From Desulfobacterales bacterium (lineage in GTDB: Bacteria > Desulfobacterota > DSM-4660 > Desulfatiglandales > Desulfatiglandaceae), in assembly GCA_022013615.1 (NCBI GenBank), contig JAKLQB010000288.1, forward strand, positions 1-7,646: a stretch of DNA of 7,646 bases, in the 5' to 3' direction. The notes beneath the pieces are model-generated. The model was not told where the DNA came from. It worked only from the letters and a program-made list of their open reading frames with translations, and made no database searches. Below are positions 6,226-7,646 of this stretch, one piece after another. The first letter of the stretch is position 1, and every line of letters starts with the position of its first letter. The translations under genes were made by a program, and so were the position numbers.

Positions 6226-6705
6226 CTATATCTCTAACAATTTTATTTCTGCATCACAATATTCACTACTGTTTGCAGAAAAAATTTGACAAATTTTTGA
6301 TTCATTTATTTTTTTTGACAACATATCTGAATTAACTATATGAGAAGATGGAATCTTTATCGGAATATCATCGGGAGCATCAGAAAAATAAATTGGCTGT
6401 CTTCTTTGAATTACACGACCTATCTCATAGCAAGTTGTTTTTCCAATATATCCTCCAGGGTTAACAACATAAACTACATCAGAATTAAAAATTCTTTCCA
6501 ATGTTATAGTTTGAATCATCTCGTCAGAGTGACATGACGGATCACTTTCAAAACGCACAAAAGGTATATTGGGACAAATAATTTTGCTCCCTAATGGGCT
6601 GTTAACATAAATATTGTTATTACGAAATATTTGCACATTGGATAAGATAGTTTCATAAAACTGTTTAAAACTACCAATAATTGCAACAGATTTACTTTCT
6701 TTCAT
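6226..6705 (-). CDS. Nucleoside 2-deoxyribosyltransferase-like protein, canonical (159 aa)
   Basis: This is the first gene of the minus-strand trio and a paralogue of the 150-aa protein. It shows the family's N-terminal GSF loop (IIGSFKQFYE, 9-18), SPLGSKI at 36-42, a central SDVVYVVNP (75-83) with Asp76, then GGYIGKTTCYEIG (84-96), where Glu94 is the expected catalytic glutamate, and QPIYFSDAP (103-111). All expected landmarks are present, so it could be an active base-releasing or base-transferring enzyme; the substrate (nucleoside, nucleotide or dinucleotide) cannot be told. The initiating ATG has no clear ribosome-binding site, and in-frame stops just upstream exclude a longer protein. 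Base use is very A/T-rich compared with the flanking ends, consistent with separate acquisition. The alternative is a salvage enzyme, but pairing with a second homologue and a signalling-motif protein favours a conflict role. Confidence 0.78.
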   Translation of the reverse strand: MKESKSVAIIGSFKQFYETILSNVQIFRNNNIYVNSPLGSKIICPNIPFVRFESDPSCHSDEMIQTITLERIFNSDVVYVVNPGGYIGKTTCYEIGRVIQRRQPIYFSDAPDDIPIKIPSSHIVNSDMLSKKINESKICQIFSANSSEYCDAEIKLLEI

Positions 6706-7007
6706 AAGTTATTCATTCGGTTTTATGACGCCACAACTTATTGCGACGACTTGGGGTCGTGAAACGGTGAAAAATTTTAGCCTTACTATTATCTTGCGCC
6801 AATGGAAGAAATTGAGAGGCAAGCTTGTCGGAGGATCATCCATGCCCGCACTTCACGTACCGAAAAATATCTTGTCTTGTCGGAGACTACTTGTCCAGAA
6901 AAAACTGACCCTCCCCAGATTTAGTGGACATCTGGTTATACTACAAGCTTGAAATAAGTCGCCGCGGACAGAACTGGGCTTTGAAAGCCAAGATTTACTA
7001 ATCCAAC
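6706..7007. other. Intergenic region upstream of the minus-strand trio; probable decayed sequence
   Basis: This 302-bp stretch separates two minus-strand genes and should hold the promoter of the trio, but I find no -35/-10 pair with good sequence and spacing; GATAAT on the minus strand near 6788-6793 is the best -10 candidate. An inverted repeat ACGAC-TTGGG-GTCGT lies at 6746-6760. A short plus-strand frame, ATG 6802 to TAG 6924, encodes 40 residues beginning MEEIERQACRRIIHARTSRT; it looks more protein-like than the longer overlapping frame at 6725-6952, but I recognise neither. Inverted repeats at 6892-6935 are listed separately. The G/C content is intermediate. I read this as a junction between acquired segments. 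Confidence 0.45.
6892..6935. repeat. Paired short inverted repeats, possible insertion-element end relic
   Basis: TGTCCA at 6892-6897 faces TGGACA at 6925-6930, and comparing the two ends inward gives an imperfect match (TGTCCAGAAAAAACTG against TGTCCACTAAATCTG). Overlapping this, CCAGAT (6915-6920) and ATCTGG (6930-6935) form a 6-bp stem. TGTCCA-type ends with A-rich continuations are reminiscent of insertion-sequence termini, but no transposase is recognisable nearby. It could equally be a small hairpin that occurs by chance. Confidence 0.3.
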
Positions 7008-7646
7008 CTAATTCACAAGCAACCCCATCAACGTCTTCGGCAACCAATAATGTATCTTCCCACTCAAAACAGCCATATCGCCACCTTGGATTTTCACCAA
7101 CTGATCTTCCATGGACATCTTTCGTGCTTCCCGTCGCGGAACCCTGTGAAAATACCTTAAAGCCACTTCTATCAACTTCCGTTGATACTCTTCTCCCCCC
7201 TTTGTCCCAGCGGCCATCAATCCCATCATCTCTTGCTCAAGTGCCTTGCGCTGCTTTGGCCCGTCCTGCATTCGTGGTGACTTAGGCAACTCCAGTAACA
7301 CATGGAACTGGTCGCGCAGAAAACAAACAAATCCGCTCAATGCGGCTCGTTGGCCGGGCGACTTTTGAAGATAATCTATTACTTCCTTCTGGGTCGGCAA
7401 ACCGTGGCCGTTAGCCATTGTCGCTACCAACAATGACGCGGCAGGCCTCAAGGCCAACGGAATAGATGACTGCTTGATTCTCCCTTCCTGCAAACGCTCC
7501 ATAAGAACCGCATGATAAAGGTCCAACATTTTCCTCGCCCTGCAACCGGGTTCAAATTTGCCTATTATCTTCACGATGCTCCCGTGAGCTGCGGCATTTC
7601 GCTTAGTCTCCTCATCAATCATTACCTTGCCCGTGCTTCCCAAGAA
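7008..7646 (-). CDS. Possible recombinase-associated protein of an integrative element, start uncertain or 5'-partial
   Basis: The frame is open to the right edge of the window. The first ATG is at 7622, giving 204 residues; a TTG at 7643 or a start outside the window is also possible. The protein is basic and probably mostly helical. It contains RNAAAHGSIVKIIGKF just after the start, then CRARKMLDLYHAVL, LRPAASLLVATMANGHGLP, and a segment QKSPGQRAALSGFVCFLRDQ that resembles the SAM-like DNA-binding arm of tyrosine recombinases. No catalytic R...HxxR...Y set is present and the ending HYWLPKTLMGLLVN looks natural, so this is not a full recombinase. From memory it resembles the third protein encoded beside paired tyrosine recombinases in integrative elements; I cannot confirm that here. 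An upstream gene ending in the overlapping TGA near 7616-7618 would fit such an operon. G/C content matches the left edge, not the A/T-rich trio. Confidence 0.4.
   Translation of the reverse strand, partial: FLGSTGKVMIDEETKRNAAAHGSIVKIIGKFEPGCRARKMLDLYHAVLMERLQEGRIKQSSIPLALRPAASLLVATMANGHGLPTQKEVIDYLQKSPGQRAALSGFVCFLRDQFHVLLELPKSPRMQDGPKQRKALEQEMMGLMAAGTKGGEEYQRKLIEVALRYFHRVPRREARKMSMEDQLVKIQGGDMAVLSGKIHYWLPKTLMGLLVN

Noticed and set aside
461..6722. Direct repeat ATTCGGTT at 461-468 and 6715-6722, near both module boundaries, as a possible target-site duplication
   Set aside because: An 8-bp match is expected by chance many times in a window of this size, and no element ends adjoin the copies.
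6725..6952. 75-codon plus-strand frame upstream of the trio
   Set aside because: Its residue pattern is not protein-like over most of its length and it overlaps inverted repeats; a shorter frame at 6802-6924 is at least as plausible.
6977..6989. GGCTTTGAAAGCC palindrome downstream of the right-edge gene as a terminator
   Set aside because: The stem would need a one-base loop, or only 4 bp with a 5-base loop, and no T-run follows on the minus strand.
6853..7047. 64-codon minus-strand frame beginning near the end of the right-edge gene
   Set aside because: It overlaps the 3' end of the larger gene in another frame and has no motif or start signal.
1..7646. CRISPR array, tRNA or rRNA genes
   Set aside because: I see no regularly spaced repeats, no tRNA-like cloverleaf with a T-loop consensus, and no rRNA-like sequence in either orientation.

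Overview
The window looks like part of a bacterial genomic island in a proteobacterium. The evidence for the host is the left edge, a G/C-rich remnant of a proteobacterial-type umuD (36 of the first 60 bases are G or C). I cannot resolve a genus. Composition is mosaic. The two ends are G/C-rich, the restriction-modification genes are intermediate, and the block from about 4464 to 6705 is strongly A/T-rich (for example 15 G/C in the 60 bases 6241-6300). This points to modules acquired from different sources.

Layout, left to right. (1) 1-344: a 5'-truncated and 3'-frameshifted UmuD-like SOS protease remnant, with no umuC after it. (2) 345-544: non-coding, ending in an A/T-rich promoter region with repeated AGTATNATACT-type dyads and an 11-bp inverted repeat. 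(3) 545-4440: a plus-strand operon encoding a 56-residue zinc-ribbon protein, a 1006-residue Eco57I-like adenine-N6 DNA methyltransferase, and a TTG-initiated PD-(D/E)XK nuclease. The genes are joined by an ATGA overlap and a zero-gap junction, so this reads as a compact restriction-modification system. (4) 4464-6705: a convergent minus-strand operon of three tightly packed genes. The first two encode small nucleoside 2-deoxyribosyltransferase-like proteins (159 and 150 aa). The third encodes a 432-aa protein with an unrecognised N-terminal region, a Gly/Asn-rich motif that resembles RHIM/bacterial amyloid signalling motifs, and a helical C-terminal tail. (5) 6706-7007: non-coding or decayed sequence with small inverted repeats. 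(6) 7008-7646: a minus-strand gene, open to the window edge, whose product resembles proteins encoded beside tyrosine recombinases of integrative elements.

Interpretation. The restriction-modification genes would methylate host DNA and cut foreign DNA. The minus-strand trio has the make-up of a nucleotide- or NAD-targeting conflict system: paired base-releasing-enzyme homologues plus an adaptor that may assemble through an amyloid-like motif. I do not recognise this exact combination as a named defence system, and it is the best candidate here for something undescribed. The possible recombinase-associated gene and the broken umuD suggest a mobile island placed in or next to a former umuDC locus, but neither island end is visible.
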